A stretch of DNA of 64,000 nt from Branchiostoma floridae (taxonomy: Eukaryota; Chordata; Leptocardii; Amphioxiformes; Branchiostomatidae): contig NC_049988.1 in NCBI RefSeq assembly GCF_000003815.2, positions 7,126,423 to 7,190,422 of the forward strand, in the 5' to 3' direction. Every line of letters starts with the position of its first letter. The stretch's first letter is position 1. Below are positions 27,701-42,700 of the stretch, piece after piece. Both the position numbers and the translations under genes were made by a program. Under the pieces are notes generated by a model. That model was not told the DNA's origin. It did no database searches and worked only from the letters and a program-made list of their open reading frames with translations.

Positions 27701-30700
27701 CTACCGAAAATGATTGATATTGCCACGCGCAATGTTGGTAAATTTACCAAAATGACCCTGTCGGGAACTCGAATCCTTGCATGTATGGCCGCAATATGCA
27801 GTGTTTCTGTATCTACAGGACCGGGAATCATCTGGCCGTGTTGGAGAGGTGGCCGCTATAGACCATTTCTTAATGCTTAGGTCAATGGGAAAAATCCAAG
27901 GGACCGAGAAAAAGTGACCGCAATGGCCAGGTGGTCGCTATGTAAAGGTGGCCGCTAATACAGGTTTGACTGTACATCTCTGTGTATCGTTTTGAGCAAT
28001 TGCCCATGTCTGAGCAGGAAGTACATTTGTATAGGTCAGAATCAGTTGTTATTTCTTATGTGGCTACCCAAACCCAGGGCAGAATTTTACAGGGTAGTTT
28101 GTGCGGGTAGGCATGAGCGAGGAAGGAGAAGCTAATTTTTACACAAGAGACAGTCTGTCTCTTAGCCTCTACATGTACCTCACAACAGTGGCTTAAAACC
28201 TATGACCTAGTTCCATTTCTTACATTTCTACTTAAAACTGTCCAGTACAAGCTAATATCATTACCTAGACTTTTACTGACTAAAGAGTAACCTGGGGAGT
28301 AATTTAAAATCATGTGCATTTTTCAGGATTGACCCGTGTGGCTAATTACCAGTAACGATTGCAGCTACTCTAATGAAGCCAGGGAAAAGGAAGAAACAGC
28401 AATTTGTGCTAATGAACAATTATTACTTGCATCCTGTAGGGACGACCCATGGGAATATTGGACTAGTCCAAAATCCCCCTGTCCCCAGATCTCTTGGGCT
28501 TGTACTGAGAAATCTCAAACAACTGCTACAACTTTCTGTACAAGGGGTGATCAATAAGTTTTTGGCCTCATCCAGAAATAACAAGCACAACTCAAATTTC
28601 AAAGCACAAGTTTGAAGCCTTTTATCAATATCTTTCAGATTTCAAATCATTGCAGTCATTACTTTCCAGGCAATGTCTTTTTGAAAATCAGTAGAAAAGT
28701 TGCAATAAAAACATAGTTGAACTGTGTTCAGACATGTGTGGGTCCAGTTACCCATGCCATAAATTCTTTGAAGATGTTGTTAAATGTTTGGTAAGGATTC
28801 CCTTCCTATTTCAAGTAGAAAGAAGCGGGTGTCTGACTTTCAAGCAGAGCAAGTTGACCCGCACACCTCAGGTCACAGCTCAAGTGTCCATGTTTTTCTT
28901 TTCTCTCTTTAATACCTACCAGATTACAAGACTTTATATTTGACATCTATGCTTTGGCATCTGAGTTGTGCTTATTATTTCTGCATGATGCCCAGAACTT
29001 ATTGATCACCCCTTGTACATAATTCTAAGTTACGTGATGCACACTGGTGCATCAAAGCCAAATCATTTTTACACACTTTTGACAGATTAGCTGATGAGAG
29101 GCTCTTTGGGTGTCACTCCACAGTCAGAGAAAGCCATGTAAAGTGTCTTTCCTAAGGAAACAACATCAGGGGCATGGCGTCAGTATAGAACCCAGAACCT
29201 CTTGGTTCTGAACCTCTTGGTTCTGGGCCCAACACACACCAGTTATGCCACACTGGTGCTAAACTCAAAGGAAGCAAAAGATGTATTTTTCGTTTGTTTG
29301 TAATTTTTAGGCCAACAAATGCCAAGAACTCTTTTCTTCAATTTTCCATTTTGTTTTTTGCGTTTCGTCGCCCTCTGGCGACGAAACGCCATGTGTTGGG
29401 TTTTACCTTCAGTGCTTGCTTCGATGCATGGATGCATGCATGCTTGGTTTGGTTCAACACTGTGTCGCACAGCATGAAGACCTTCCATGTTTGTTGTTCA
29501 ACCATTGCCTTATATGGCAAGACCTGCAACATTTCATGTTCAGGCTTTGCCTTATATGGCAAGGGAGCAAGAAAAGCCAGGCAACCTGGATTTGCACGAT
29601 ACACATGCGACCACATGCAACTGCTACAACTGTTTGGAAATACCATTGCATTGTGGTTTCGGACTTCAATATCCTGGAAAATGGCCATATAACATCTATT
29701 CCACAAGATTGCACAAGAAAAAAAAATGATTTTATCAAGAAAGCGACCGAAAATCGACATAAATAATACTATGTAGTGAGGTTAAAGCATAATGTACACT
29801 CCCATACTATGCACGCAACAACTTACCTCAATTGGTAAAGTCATAGGCCTTCGGATCCGAAAGTCCCTGGTTCGAAACCGAGAGTGGATTTTTTCTTTTT
29901 TCTTCTTTTTTTCTTTTTAAATATTGAATCTTTTTATTTTTATTTTAGTATTCATTTCATATATGCAAGGCCTTTGTCTTATGAACAGGACTTCATAGAT
30001 TCCAAACCCGGCATTCGAATTTTTCTGTTCATGGTAATGGAAAATACCGTGCAGCGGCTCCTATGCGCGGTAAGATGATTCTCCCAAAACACTCGCCACT
30101 AAACTACTATTCATGATGTAAACAGAGGCTCTTGATGTTGTTTGCATGAAACTCCATCAAAAACAGCGATCCTTTCTTACAGTAGCAAATGCTCCATTGT
30201 TCAGTATCGACTTCATTCAGAAGTTTTCAGACAACACGGATGTGGAAAGTCACACCGCTCGACACAAAAGTATGGAAATTTTCATGAATATTAGCAAAAT
30301 TATCCAGGAAAACAAGGAAGAAATGTTGTAAATGCGGAAACCAGTATAATAGAGATGAGGTAGCTGTTAATTGGTTTGGATATTTGTTTGACGTTTGGTA
30401 GTCAATTTAGATAGAATCTTGTCACAGTGCTGATGGTGCTTTTTCAAGTGTACATAGTACCTGAGTGAGTATATTGATAGATTTTATAATGAACTTATTG
30501 TACATTTAAAATAAAGTTGTAAGCCAAGACCAGCTATTAAACAGTTTCCAAAATAACAATTTTTCTTATAGACGCAACAGCCCTTGAGTGACTTTTTCTA
30601 ACAGATTTTACTTCTGAATCAAGAAAAAGACAGTTCACACTCATAAACGTAGACGAAACGCCAGCTTTTTTTAAAAGCACTTGTTTACTTTCATCTCACA

Positions 30701-33700
30701 CTCTACACCCCCACAATCCCTTTAAAGCCATTTCTTTAGAATCCCAGTTTTACAAGGTACAGAAGAACAAAGTAGCCCTGAAAGAGTGTATCCTAATCAA
30801 AACATAACGCCTTAATTGCATCATAAGCGAGCACATATAACCATGCTGGGTTGTGGTTATGACAAAATCCTTTGATGACCAAACACGTGAGACCATTAAC
30901 TGTTAGAAATAGGAGCCACATCTTTGAAGTGTCTTGAAACTGCATTTACTGGACCGGGTTCACCATAACCACTGGAGATCAAAAGGAACATCCTCTTCAA
31001 GACTCAGTTTCATCGAAAGAACCACAGCAAGAAAGATGAGACACCTTCAAAGACCATTAGGCAAAGCAAATCTTCAGAAAAAGCCCCATAATTGTTTATC
31101 CTTAAGGTTATGAATGGTCATTTGATGTACAAGTATACGGTGACATGAATGAAAACAACTAGGCTAGTAAATGAAATACAAATGAGAATGAAGCGCTTTA
31201 AGTGTGTAAGAGTAATTATGCACAAAAAAGAATGCATTGATATCAGTAACAAGAACATGAAATGGAGTAAGCTTGAAATAAGTTCAGAAATTAGCACGTA
31301 ATTCTTTCTTGAGGCGCTAGAAGAAACTGTCTGCAGTATCTTTTTGGAGGACACTCTTGACATTAAACATTATTAGATGTCCTGGGACACTTTTTAGTTT
31401 TTGTGACAATACAAATTAATCACCAAATTTTGTATATGTTTTTCTGCAACTGCAAAATTAAAACACTATGTAATGAGTACTCCCATGTCATACCTACTGT
31501 GAAAAAAAATCCCACAAAAATAAAACATTTTACAGTAAGTCCCTCTAGTCTTGTTAGTTAGGAAGTAGCAAGTCCCAACTGACAAAGTGTCCGAAGATAT
31601 TGGCACCGGGTCCCTCATGTTGTCAATCATAGCATCCGGTCACTTAATTATGAGTCGTTGCACAATCTTATTTCTCTAAAGTATTTAACTTCCATGGTGG
31701 CACACAATGATAGCAGGGAAGATAACCGGAAGTCTACAGTACATAATGTAGAACAGCATAGAACTACATTGTATGTGTACTGTGCGTGTGTGTTATGATT
31801 CACAGTACTGTGTGTACTATGACAGTGCTGTTGGTGTACTACCACTGACAGTACTTATGACATGTGTACTGTCACAGTACTATATGTGTACATGACTGTG
31901 TACTAGCGCTGACAGTACTGTATGTGTAGTATCACTGTAACAGTAGTTAGGGACCGAAATATTTTCTGCATACCTGTTTGATAATCTTGGCCCCCTTCGG
32001 ATCTTTGAGGTTCACAGCGATGCTCTGAAAATAAAAGACAAATTTTAAAGCACTTTTATTTTGAGAACATATACAGGAAAGAGGATCATCAACTAAGTCC
32101 ACAATCTGTTTTCTTTTATATATTCTCTTCTATCTATTTTCTATCATCTTTGAAGTACATAATCTATCTTTATTCTATCCCCGTACCTTCTTGTTCCTGT
32201 TAACTGATAGAAAGTAGGCGCTCTCTGTTCCACAGAACGGTGGACCCCAGGACCGCGTGTCATCTCCTGTGTCTGCAAAACAAGGTAATCAAATATATTT
32301 CCTGAAACAGACATGATCCTTAAAAAACATACAATGTACAACTGATACAAAAATTACCAAGTGCTGTTTTTTTGGACAAAATATCATGAGCTTACATGTA
32401 TCTGCCATTAATACATTTTGTAACACTGAAAAATAATGGCCATAAGTTAGTCCAGAACAGTTGTAATTCCAACAAAAGCTGCCAGGGGGCCCAAAATTTA
32501 ATCATTCAATTGATAGATAGGACAAGACCTTACCACATACTACTGGTAAATGTCATTATCAATATGCTCCAATTCCACAAACATTGTACATGATATACAA
32601 AGAATCACAACCACAGCATGTCCAGAACACGAGATATCAAAAATGTTCCACTGCAGTACCTTAGCAAGCCACTAGGCGGGCCATTATCAAACTTGACCTT
32701 CCTTTTCCCAACCCCTACCCACCTACCAAATATCATCAGGATCCATCAAAGGCTTCTTGAATTATACTGTTAACAGACGGACAGCCGCACAAATCTAAAA
32801 CATAACCTTAGCCATTCTGGCGAAGGTAATAAAAAGGTAGCTCCCCATAGACCAGTAAAGCTTCAAAGACATCAAAACCTTCCAACTAGTAGAGTTAGTC
32901 AAATCATCAATGGTAGCTCCCCATAGACCAGTAAAGCTTCAAAGACATCAAAACCTTCCAACTAGTAGAGTTAGTCAAATCATTAATGGACCAGAACCCA
33001 AGTATGGATGATCAACCAGCATTTCTGCCTAACTTGACGAGAACACTAGGTGACTGGCATAGCAGAATGACTGACTAATTCAGCCTAACTAGTTAAGGAC
33101 ACCGAAAGGGCGTATTACTTTCTATGGAGGAGCAAGGACGTTATATCAGAAGGACTGAGTATGTAGTTAACACCCAGCTGAGCCCATTGTTTCGCCCTGC
33201 GAAATCCCGCTGCCTTTCTTTGTCTTCACCCCGGTGCGGCACTTCTTTGTATAGAACGTCCGGTGCGGCTTTTCGCGGGGTTTTGCTGGAAATCACATAT
33301 TAATGAGCAACGCTATGACGTCAGACAGCCCGAGCTATGCTGAGGACTCGCTCGGAATCCAGCTGTTTTCCGACAATTTCCTTATTTGGGGAGCATTTCT
33401 GTCATGCGCAGAAGTCTGTATCTTTTAGACAAGGAAATGGCGGACATTTTGGTTTTTATTTGATCGTCGTAGGACAATCATGGGTGAGTTTACAGATGTT
33501 TTTGTCCAAATCTCTTAATATTCTCGGCCGCTAAATATGTAAGAAAATGCACAGATTTATGCTACTAAAACATAGTTTTGTTAACTGTTCCTATTTAAGT
33601 GAAAACTTTTCTATGAAAGTACGGGTCCTTTTGTTTACATTCCTGCACACTTGGAATCTAATCGCTGTCATTTTTTTCTGATCGCTGAGCAAAAAAAAAT

Positions 33701-36700
33701 GCTCAACTGTTGGCAAAATTCCGTAGTTTGTCTTGCACGGCAAAGGGGGGAAAGGTCCGTACTTATTGGGGATCGTTGGGGAACTTCTGAAGCCAAAATT
33801 GTTTGCTACATGCCGGAATACGCGGAGACATGTGCGGACAAGTTCATATCAATTTGTTTATGTAACGTTAACGTTGTACATCTAGGTTCCCAATCTTATC
33901 GAGTCCATGTTTGTGCATTTTCAGATCGCAAACTGTCGGGGAACGGAAGGCCACTAAATCGACGTCATAGAGTATACAGCTTTGCCGAAAAGGCCACATA
34001 GTTTGAATAAAAATTTCACGCAACTGAAGTAATCAGCTGTCATAGACATTCAGCTGTCTCCAATTCTTCAAGAACTTCTTCAAAATATCACTCAAAAGAG
34101 GGATGCTTGTGGCAGCCTGGAATCTATGCAAATCAGGGGTAATTCATATATAGGTGTCAATTGCTTTCACATGAATCGAAGCTTGATAAATGGGCACCGA
34201 GTTTGAGCTCAGTCCTTGGTAGGAGGGTTAATAAAAAATCTGATGATTTAATCTGTTTTGTGTCCTGTAGGCAAGTGGGTTTTTGGATGGTGTTTTTGAA
34301 TGAACCCTCTGTTGATTTCTTTCGGTACTGCAACAGCGACTATAACTTTTGTTGACATGTGCTTCCGTATACAAACAGCAATTCATTGAAGTAATGTAAA
34401 TGTTAAAGAGCTTGTGACACATAGAAACCATAATTTCAGAATATATGCAAAAAAGCTGCAGCAAACCTATCTTTATTTAGTTGAGATGCACATTTAAGAA
34501 AAAAAGTACACGGTTCTCTTGTTGAAAACAAGTTTTGATCACCTCGCCAAGGAAAACGCGTGCCGCGTTTTGCTGGAACAGTAAACCGGAAATGACGTCA
34601 CCGCCGGGAGAGCGAACGGAACACCCAAGTCTCGGCCGCCATCTTTTCTATTTGTAAACACAGCTGCGCAGGGAGATCGCATTTCTCGGGATAATCCCGG
34701 GGAGTGCCGTTGTTGACATGCCCGATCAATGCTGCGCAGGGTTTTGCTCAAACACCAGGGCCGATGTTTTTTACCTTCATAAGTTTCCTCCTGAGGAAAG
34801 CGTTCGAAACAAATGGGTGCAGCAGGTTCGTCGCACCAGGTCAGGGCCTAAAGGAAGTCCGTGGAAACTTACGCCTTACGCTGTCCTATGCAGTGCGCAT
34901 TTTGACGAAGGATGCTATGACACCGGCGAAAGTCTAAAGGAACAGTTTGGATTGAAGGTAAAAAGCGGGAGAGTTTTGTTGCCTGGTGCTGTTCCGAGCA
35001 TATTTCCGCGAGGACCGGCGGCGCCCGAGGAGCGAACTTCAAGCCGGATTTCTGGGGCCGTACAGAAGAGGCGTCATCTAGAGGTACTAGTTTGGTGATC
35101 ACTTCTATATCATAGTGTCCGTGTGTTTATTAATCGGTACAAAAATGGTATATCGTAGTCTGAATGGTAGACAGTGGGGTAGAAGCGTTTTGTTTACATG
35201 ACGTTGTAGTGATGCATGTCGGTACCACGGCACTGAAAACATATCGGAAATGTATCCTCGCACGCTATGTGGGAATGTATCGGAATATGTTAACTGTAGT
35301 GTATTATGGTTGATATTTTTTCCACACGTTTGGGGAAGTACACTAAAAAGTTATTGACTAAACCCCTATAAATTATTGGTCTTTGATGAAAAGTGTTTTA
35401 TCCCAAGGCCTATGTAGGGTCTTTTTGCATTTTGCCGCCTTAGCGGCAAAATGCCCTGAGACCAGAATAGTCGCCGTTGTGATGGAGTGATGGAGTGATG
35501 TTGAGATGAACGGACCTGTTCAAAATCTGCAATGCATTTGTATACAACTTAAAAGCTCTGTCGTGAGTCATTGTCTGTGGTCCGTAATGGGGCCTGATAT
35601 TTGATTAGATTAAATGAATGAAGTATGATATTCCTAAGATTGATGCAGCATATAATCAAATTATTGCTCTTACATTTTAACGTTGTATTACCAATTCATA
35701 AAGATGAAATGTTTTCCAAATAAATCGTGTATATATATATAACAGTTACATATAGCCTGTCCCAGATTCCTTTGCGACTTAGTTAATATTCATGCGTGCG
35801 GCGGTGGTGTTTTCCGTGCGTGTAGCGATTTTCAATTGATCGCCGTGTAAAATTGAGAAAGGCCTAGAACTTCAAACTTACCACAATTGTAGTATGTAGT
35901 ATGGAGGCCCTGGCAATGTAAAAATTTTAAGCAGGGGATAAAAGATTGTTGAGATATGGCCTTCGGGAAAATGCCTCGCGAGACGGGAAAGTCACTTCTG
36001 CGTTTACCTGTTCGAGCGCTCTGCGGGCATGGCGTTGCGTCAGCCTGATTTGCATCTCAGCCTTATTTGGAAGCAACCCATATATGGTAGGATTGGATAG
36101 ACAAGAAAACAAGCTACAATTTGGTACGTGAAACTTTCTTGTACCGCAATTTTAAGGTGGTTTACCTCCAGTTTGCAAATTTAGATGGCATTTTTCACAA
36201 TTGATGTCTTATTTTTTCAAAAAGTTGCATCCATGTGTGTAACAAGTGGTTTCTAAGCTTTAAAATGATGTATAACATGTGTAGGTTTGTTGTGAGTTAG
36301 CGATGTGAATGTTCAACATGTGCTACTCGCTCCGTGTGGTGTGCCGAGTCCGGGCCATGAGTTACGGCCGTAGGACCCTGCATATAAATTTAGTTAGGCG
36401 GGTCCATAATTATCAAAATATTCTCGTTTCCATGTAAATAATTAGCGTATTGATATTCATTAATTGTATACAGATAGCCTTTATAAGTGTAGATACATTG
36501 TATGTTCGGACACGTTTGTTTCAGGTTTGAGACGCAAAACTTTTGTTTTCTTTGTCACCAACTTCATGAAAGGAAACATCATTTGTAAATGTGTCCAACG
36601 TGAGCATATTTACGTTGAGATGATCACTGAAGTTCAATTTTTACCTTGTAAGATCAAAAAAATCAATAACATAGCAAGTTGTGTTTGTTGTTGAATGTGA

Positions 36701-39700
36701 TATCAAGGGCATAGAGGTTTTTGCTGATATTTCCAATGTTAAAAGTTTTCAGATTTGCAAGATGCTGCATTGGGAATAGCACCTGGAACATCATAGAAGA
36801 AATTGAGATGGCACAGAGGGAGAATTACAATGTATCAACCATTCAAAGCTGTGCAGCTTAGAAGAGGAGCTACCAAGTCTTTTCAAACATATGTTGTAAT
36901 GTCAAAGAATTATCAATTGTTCAATAAACTTGAATAAACCAGTTACAAAGTCAGGTGGTCATGGTTCATAGGTAATATTTTTATATACTTTTGGTCATTA
37001 GATGTCGTAAAAGTAGTATTTCCTGGTGAAATGTGATAGTTTTGATGGCAAATTTAGCATTAGCATGTGCCAAAACCCTTTAGTAGTAAGGTATGCTGAT
37101 ATTCAATGCTTATGGTCAGACTGTGAAAGGGAATAACTCAAGAAGGGGTTGACGGATCATCATGATTATTGGTATGTAGATAGATTAAGTGATGCTTCAT
37201 GTAATTAAATATTAATTATGCAAATCAGAAGCTAATTTGCATAATTGATGTGGAAATTATCTAAACTATTTCTATTCTGTTATATTAAACATGTGATACT
37301 TGTCACTGAGATAGAGAAGAATGTTGATAGGTAATTTTTTATGTGGACTTATATAAGTGACAGGTGCCGATGACCTTTGACCTTTTGAGATATGTTACAA
37401 ATTAGTATTTTTGATTACACATAATCTCGTAACCATGTCTCTAGAATGTCTGCAATAAACTGTGTTAAGAGAATCTACTACATATTTCCAATATCTGAAA
37501 TATCTTAGTTATAGGATGAACAGTTTATTGATTATCGCTCTTCAAAAAGGGGTCATCTGGAAATAATTGGCCACTTTTCCAGCTGTGCATGTGCCATGCT
37601 GAAAAAACTTAATTTTCAGCAGGTTGACCTCACCTGTAGTGAAAGAAAAAGGCAAATAAACATCTTATCTTTACTTGATTGCTACGAAATACTACTTGGA
37701 CTGTGCAGAAAAGAACTTTTGAGTGGCACAATGTTTTTACTTTCTTAATTATTGCTAATTAGAAATGCGATTTTCACACCTGGCGCCACACCTGCGGACA
37801 CCGCCCATGGCCCAGCAACTTTAAAGGGCCATATCTCTGGAACGGAAGGTCCGATTTTTGTTCTGTAACTTTTATTTTTCATAAATCAACACCCTCTATT
37901 AGGGAACACAAATGTTCTGATTCCCCTGGGTACAAAACAATTTCGACTGGAAACCCTATGCCATTAGTAGGATTTCCAGTGAGAAAATGGAAATTGCCAC
38001 GATTTTTCATTGATCGCCCTGTATTATCGAAAAAGAACTGGACCTTCTAACTTACCAGATTTGTAGTATGTACTATGGAGACCGTGACAATGTAAAAATG
38101 TTAAAGCAGGGGTATACGATTGCTGAGATATCATTTTCTGAAAAGTGCGCTATGATGCAGAGAAGTGACTTCCGGGTTCAGGGGTCACTACACAAATACC
38201 TCTGACGTCAGCCTGATTTGCAGAGCTACGGTCCGGGATCGAGTCCAGGGGAGGGTGATTTTAAATTGTTCTTGTTTCCTTTTTACATCCATTTAATATA
38301 AACAATAGTTTCAGCACATTCCAATAACTAGAAAAAAACCGTGTACACACGCAAACCTTGGCAAAATGCCAGCTTTTTTAAAGCACTTGTTTTACAAGTG
38401 TTAAAGTGAATGATAACTTATATACCTAATCACTGATATTTACTTGCAGTGGTTAGCCAGGATAAGATCATAAGACTAAGCACAACAGATCACAATATAA
38501 AACTGGAGTGTTCATTACTCAATACCGCTTACCTCTCATTACTTGTATAACCGTTTAAAATCCTGTCTTTGTGTATGTACCAGATACTTCAGGGATGTCT
38601 GGCTGCAGAAGTGGGAGAAGGGGGAGGAGACCTTCCTGCTGACAGCAATCAATCTGTCGCTACAGATGTAAGTTTTCACAACTAGCAAAGCCCAAGTTTG
38701 GTAATTTACAGAAGCATCATTGCGGGTCCATTTTAAAGACTCATCTGTCTTTTTCTTTCTAAAACATTCAGTAAATATTTTCTGACCCTGTCTGCACACT
38801 TTTTTTTATGTATTTAGGTGAATCCAACAGAGCTCGAGACAGGTGACGCTGCTACACAGGTGTCCATGACTCCAGAAACCAGAACTGTAGCCGTCCAGTT
38901 CCGAGGACATGGACGAAGCAAAGGTACATGTATCTGATGTTAGACTTAGAGACCGGGAAAAATTAATGATAGTAGAACTATGAAATGCTTTACATATATC
39001 TATAACTTACATGCTTATGTATGTGTGTGTGTGGACGAACATGCAGTTTTCCATTACATTATAGTTGGATGATGACATATTTGAAATGTCTTTCTTTGTT
39101 AGATTTGCATATTTCTGTTCTACATATATGGCATTTACAAACTAGATCCTATATCCCTATACCTTTGTGTGATGCACGTAAGCATGTATGTTCAAACACA
39201 TGAACTCTTGCCGAATGAACGACTTACAATAAACCGAATAGTGTGTGTGAGTTTTTTACATCATATTTCAACAGGTGTGCAGACAGTTACTCCATCTGTG
39301 TGCACAGTTGGTACTCAGACAGAGAGTAAGTTTTTCGACCAGTGTCCCGAAGCTGAGGACCAGATGTCAGTGTCTGATGATGATGAGGACAGCCTGTCGA
39401 TGTCTACAGACGACCCAGACTATGATCCAGACTGCGATACCGACTACAATCCAGATGATCCAGACTACAATCCAGATGATCCAGACAACGATCCAGATCG
39501 GGACATCCCTGCTACTGAGAACATGGAGACCTCAGAACCGGGACGTCGCATATTCTTTGTATTCTGGACATGTCTTTTGCAACCCATCTCTGTATGGTGT
39601 AGCTGTCCTATGTGTTACTGTAGAAAGCTTGCCTTGTCTTGTAAAGAAGTCGGTACATTGTTGCAGTTATCTATGTGACAGATATAGCATGTTGGATGGG

Positions 39701-42700
39701 GATATACCAATGCTCTAGTCTATACGTGGTTAGGATGAATGCCATAGTGACATGTTGGAAGGTTATACACAATGCCTCACAAAAGTTTGTAGGGGTAAAT
39801 AGTTTTCAAACTGTGCTTAGGTTTTTAGGTATGAAGAGCTACTAGCATTCAACTCTGCTGCTACGTTATCTCTTTCTGCTGGTACTGAGGTTTCTTATCC
39901 AAGTTGTTACATGCTGGTATTGATTTGCATACATACATGTATCTGCTTTGAATTTCCCTTGTCTTGCTGTACCTTTATGCTATAATATTTCTGTGGTAAG
40001 GCGGATGAAATTATATATGTACGTGGAATTATCATTCAGAAAAGTCATGAACTGCTCTAGTGTATGCTCTACATATGTTCCTAAGCGCATACATGTAAAA
40101 TGAGTCTAAACATTATAGTATGAACATTTTAATCCAAAGGTGGGTATTTGAAACCAGTATACTCTTCTGAGGGGAAGGTCTCCCTGATCTTGTTCACTGC
40201 ACATGCTGGGATAACGACTCTAATCTTTGCTCCCAGCCACCCCCAACACCACCTCACGAACTGGCGGTAGGCAATGTACCTATACTTCCTAAATGAAACA
40301 AGTTTGTTCAGCTTGGCAGTGAATACAAAGAAAAGTCAGGAAAAAGATTTCACTGTTCAAACTTCATACTTCATTCTCACAATATTTCAAGTACCATCCT
40401 ATTATTGGAAACTTCTTATTTTATGATTTGTTGGAGGATTTGATGGATTGCATGTCATGATTTGATATTTTGAACAATTGATTGGTTGATTGATTGATTT
40501 GGAATTTTGAACAATTGATTGGTTGATTAATTGATTTGGTATTTTGAACAATTGATTGGTTGATTGGTTATTAGACTCACAATGTTTGATGGATTGACAG
40601 CTTACTCATGATTATCGCTCAGGCTGAGTGGACCCTGGTCCTGCCTGTAATGGTAGTAGGCGCACTGCAGTCCCCAGGGGTCAAGACAGACCGCGGGTAA
40701 CCCTGGGTGAAGGGTTATGCACCCAGGAACGGGCACCATCATGTGCACCAGCTGCTGCTGTTTTACATTAATCTGTTGTACCTCATGACAGCATACACAT
40801 TCTGTTGTTGTTGGCATGGTGGTACAGTGACCACATGAGCACCTGAAACACCACATACAGTGAATGCATTTAACTACAACCCCTTTCACTCCAGCATTCA
40901 AATAAAAAAAAGCACAGGAAATTTAGCTGGAATACATAATTTATTTAATTCTTGGTAACATTTAACATGATGACAATCCTGTACTATGTACAGTGACTGT
41001 AACAATTTATGGGACACTATTACGTGTGAACAACAACTACTAACCCTTTCCCTGGTGTAAAAATAAGACTTTTCAACTAATAAAAACAAAGAAAAGTCGA
41101 GCAGTGAAAACCGCTTTTGTTTACATGTTGCCAAAATGTAGGTTCAGTTGTCAAATAGTACTAGCAATGTTTCACTGGGACAGCCTTACATCTCTTATCT
41201 CCGGTGGTTGTTTCCTTTTCAATTTCCAGGTACATGTAATTATGCATAGTAAGACAAAAAAATGCGTTCAAACACCAGTAAATCAGAAACCACAATTAGT
41301 TCAGAGCTGTCTTTTGCAACATAACCTATAGAGATATGAATTATTACACATACAAAATTTCATTTAGATCAGACAACTGGAAGTGGGTCAGGACCATTAC
41401 TTATTGCACGCCCCTCGTATGTTAAAGTCAATGTTCCTGCGCACCACTGTGTAAATGGGCCTTACGAACCAACCCAAATTCTACAACCTTTCTTCGAGCA
41501 TGCCGCCCCCCTCCCCAGGCTCGCCGCCATTATGCTCGACTGTCTCGAACCTTCCTCGTCATGTTTCCGCAGCGTCTATACTTTGTCATTTGATAGAAAA
41601 TTGTTGCCTAAACAACAGTCACAATAATTTATTATAGCCACCCTTACCATTCCGTATTTTCCTGTCTGCCGCTCCGATCCGCCATTCCCCCTTCAGCACC
41701 GACCTCAGCGTTACCAACACTGTTGTCTGTGTCTTGACCTCCGTCAAGATCCTCTTCTCCGTCTGACTGCTGCTCGTCAAGGTAAGGTTCGTACCTATAA
41801 GCCACGACACCACCTACGTCTGCTGGAGACGGCACCGACTCCCCTTCCACCTCAAAAAAGGCCTCCACGCTAGAAGACGAGTCGGAAAATTGCTCGACTT
41901 CGTCCATGTCGTCGCTCATAATGGCGGCGTTGCTGTTGAGCCCAGCGGGGAAATCTCTCCCGGCAGTGACGTCATAGGTCACGTGACGACGTATCAAGAA
42001 GCCAGCACGGCGTGTCGCGAAATGCAGACTTTGGACAACCGTATAATCTTTATTTCTCAGTTATGGCAATTACAAACAATTTCTAATTACTATATTTAAT
42101 GTCTAGTTTTCATATTTATAGGCCTTTTGACCTGTCACAAGCTCTTTAACATTTTCACAATGGTTTGATATTCCTGTTTTTTTCCTTAAACCACCACAGA
42201 AATGGTTGTTCTGTCTTCTGCACCTTGTTTCGACTGCAAACTAAAACTACAAATGTACCTTGGACACTTCATTTTTTCCCTACCGCAAAGTTAAATCCCA
42301 AAATACTTTTAGGCATTTACAGTATGAGTCACAAAATATTTTGCAAAAGTGTTAAAAATATCCAAAACATACATAGATTTCGTCATCAAGTTTGTCTTGT
42401 CATTATTCAAAATGGCTAAGATGCAACTCGTGACCAGTGCAATAGCCCAGTGGATAGAGTGTTCGCCAGTCATACCAAAGACTTCAAGAATGGCACAATG
42501 CTGCTTTCTCTGCTTAGCACTCAGCACTAAATGAAGAAGAGTATGGGAGTTAAACAGATATCACTACCAGTGGACTACCCCCTGCTGTAGTGGCTTCACA
42601 AAAATGTGTGGCCAAAAGGCTACAGAAATGGAGATGGGCGCCGCCCCTAATTATAAGCATCTGTCACAGATGTACAGACAACTCTAACCTAAGCAGCAAC

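Larger units (their letters stand above)
35427..38384 (+). mobile_element. Hairpin-ended element B (HINE-like) in THAP intron 1
   Basis: After CTTTTT, a perfect 12-bp hairpin (GCATTTTGCCGC, loop CTTA) starts the element. GGCAAAATGCC recurs at 38360-38370 followed by AGCTTTTTTAAAGC. After the hairpin, TGAGACCAGAATAGTCGCC and ATGGAGTG repeats resemble element C. GAACGGACCTGTT at 35508 is shared with 56010. A tRNA T-arm-like GGGATCGAGTCC lies at 38243. At nearly 3 kb it may contain other insertions, or the two ends may belong to separate copies. Confidence 0.55.

Noticed and set aside
29817-29892. Functional tRNA-Arg gene
   Set aside because: Mismatches in the acceptor, D and anticodon stems; kept only as a tRNA-like remnant.
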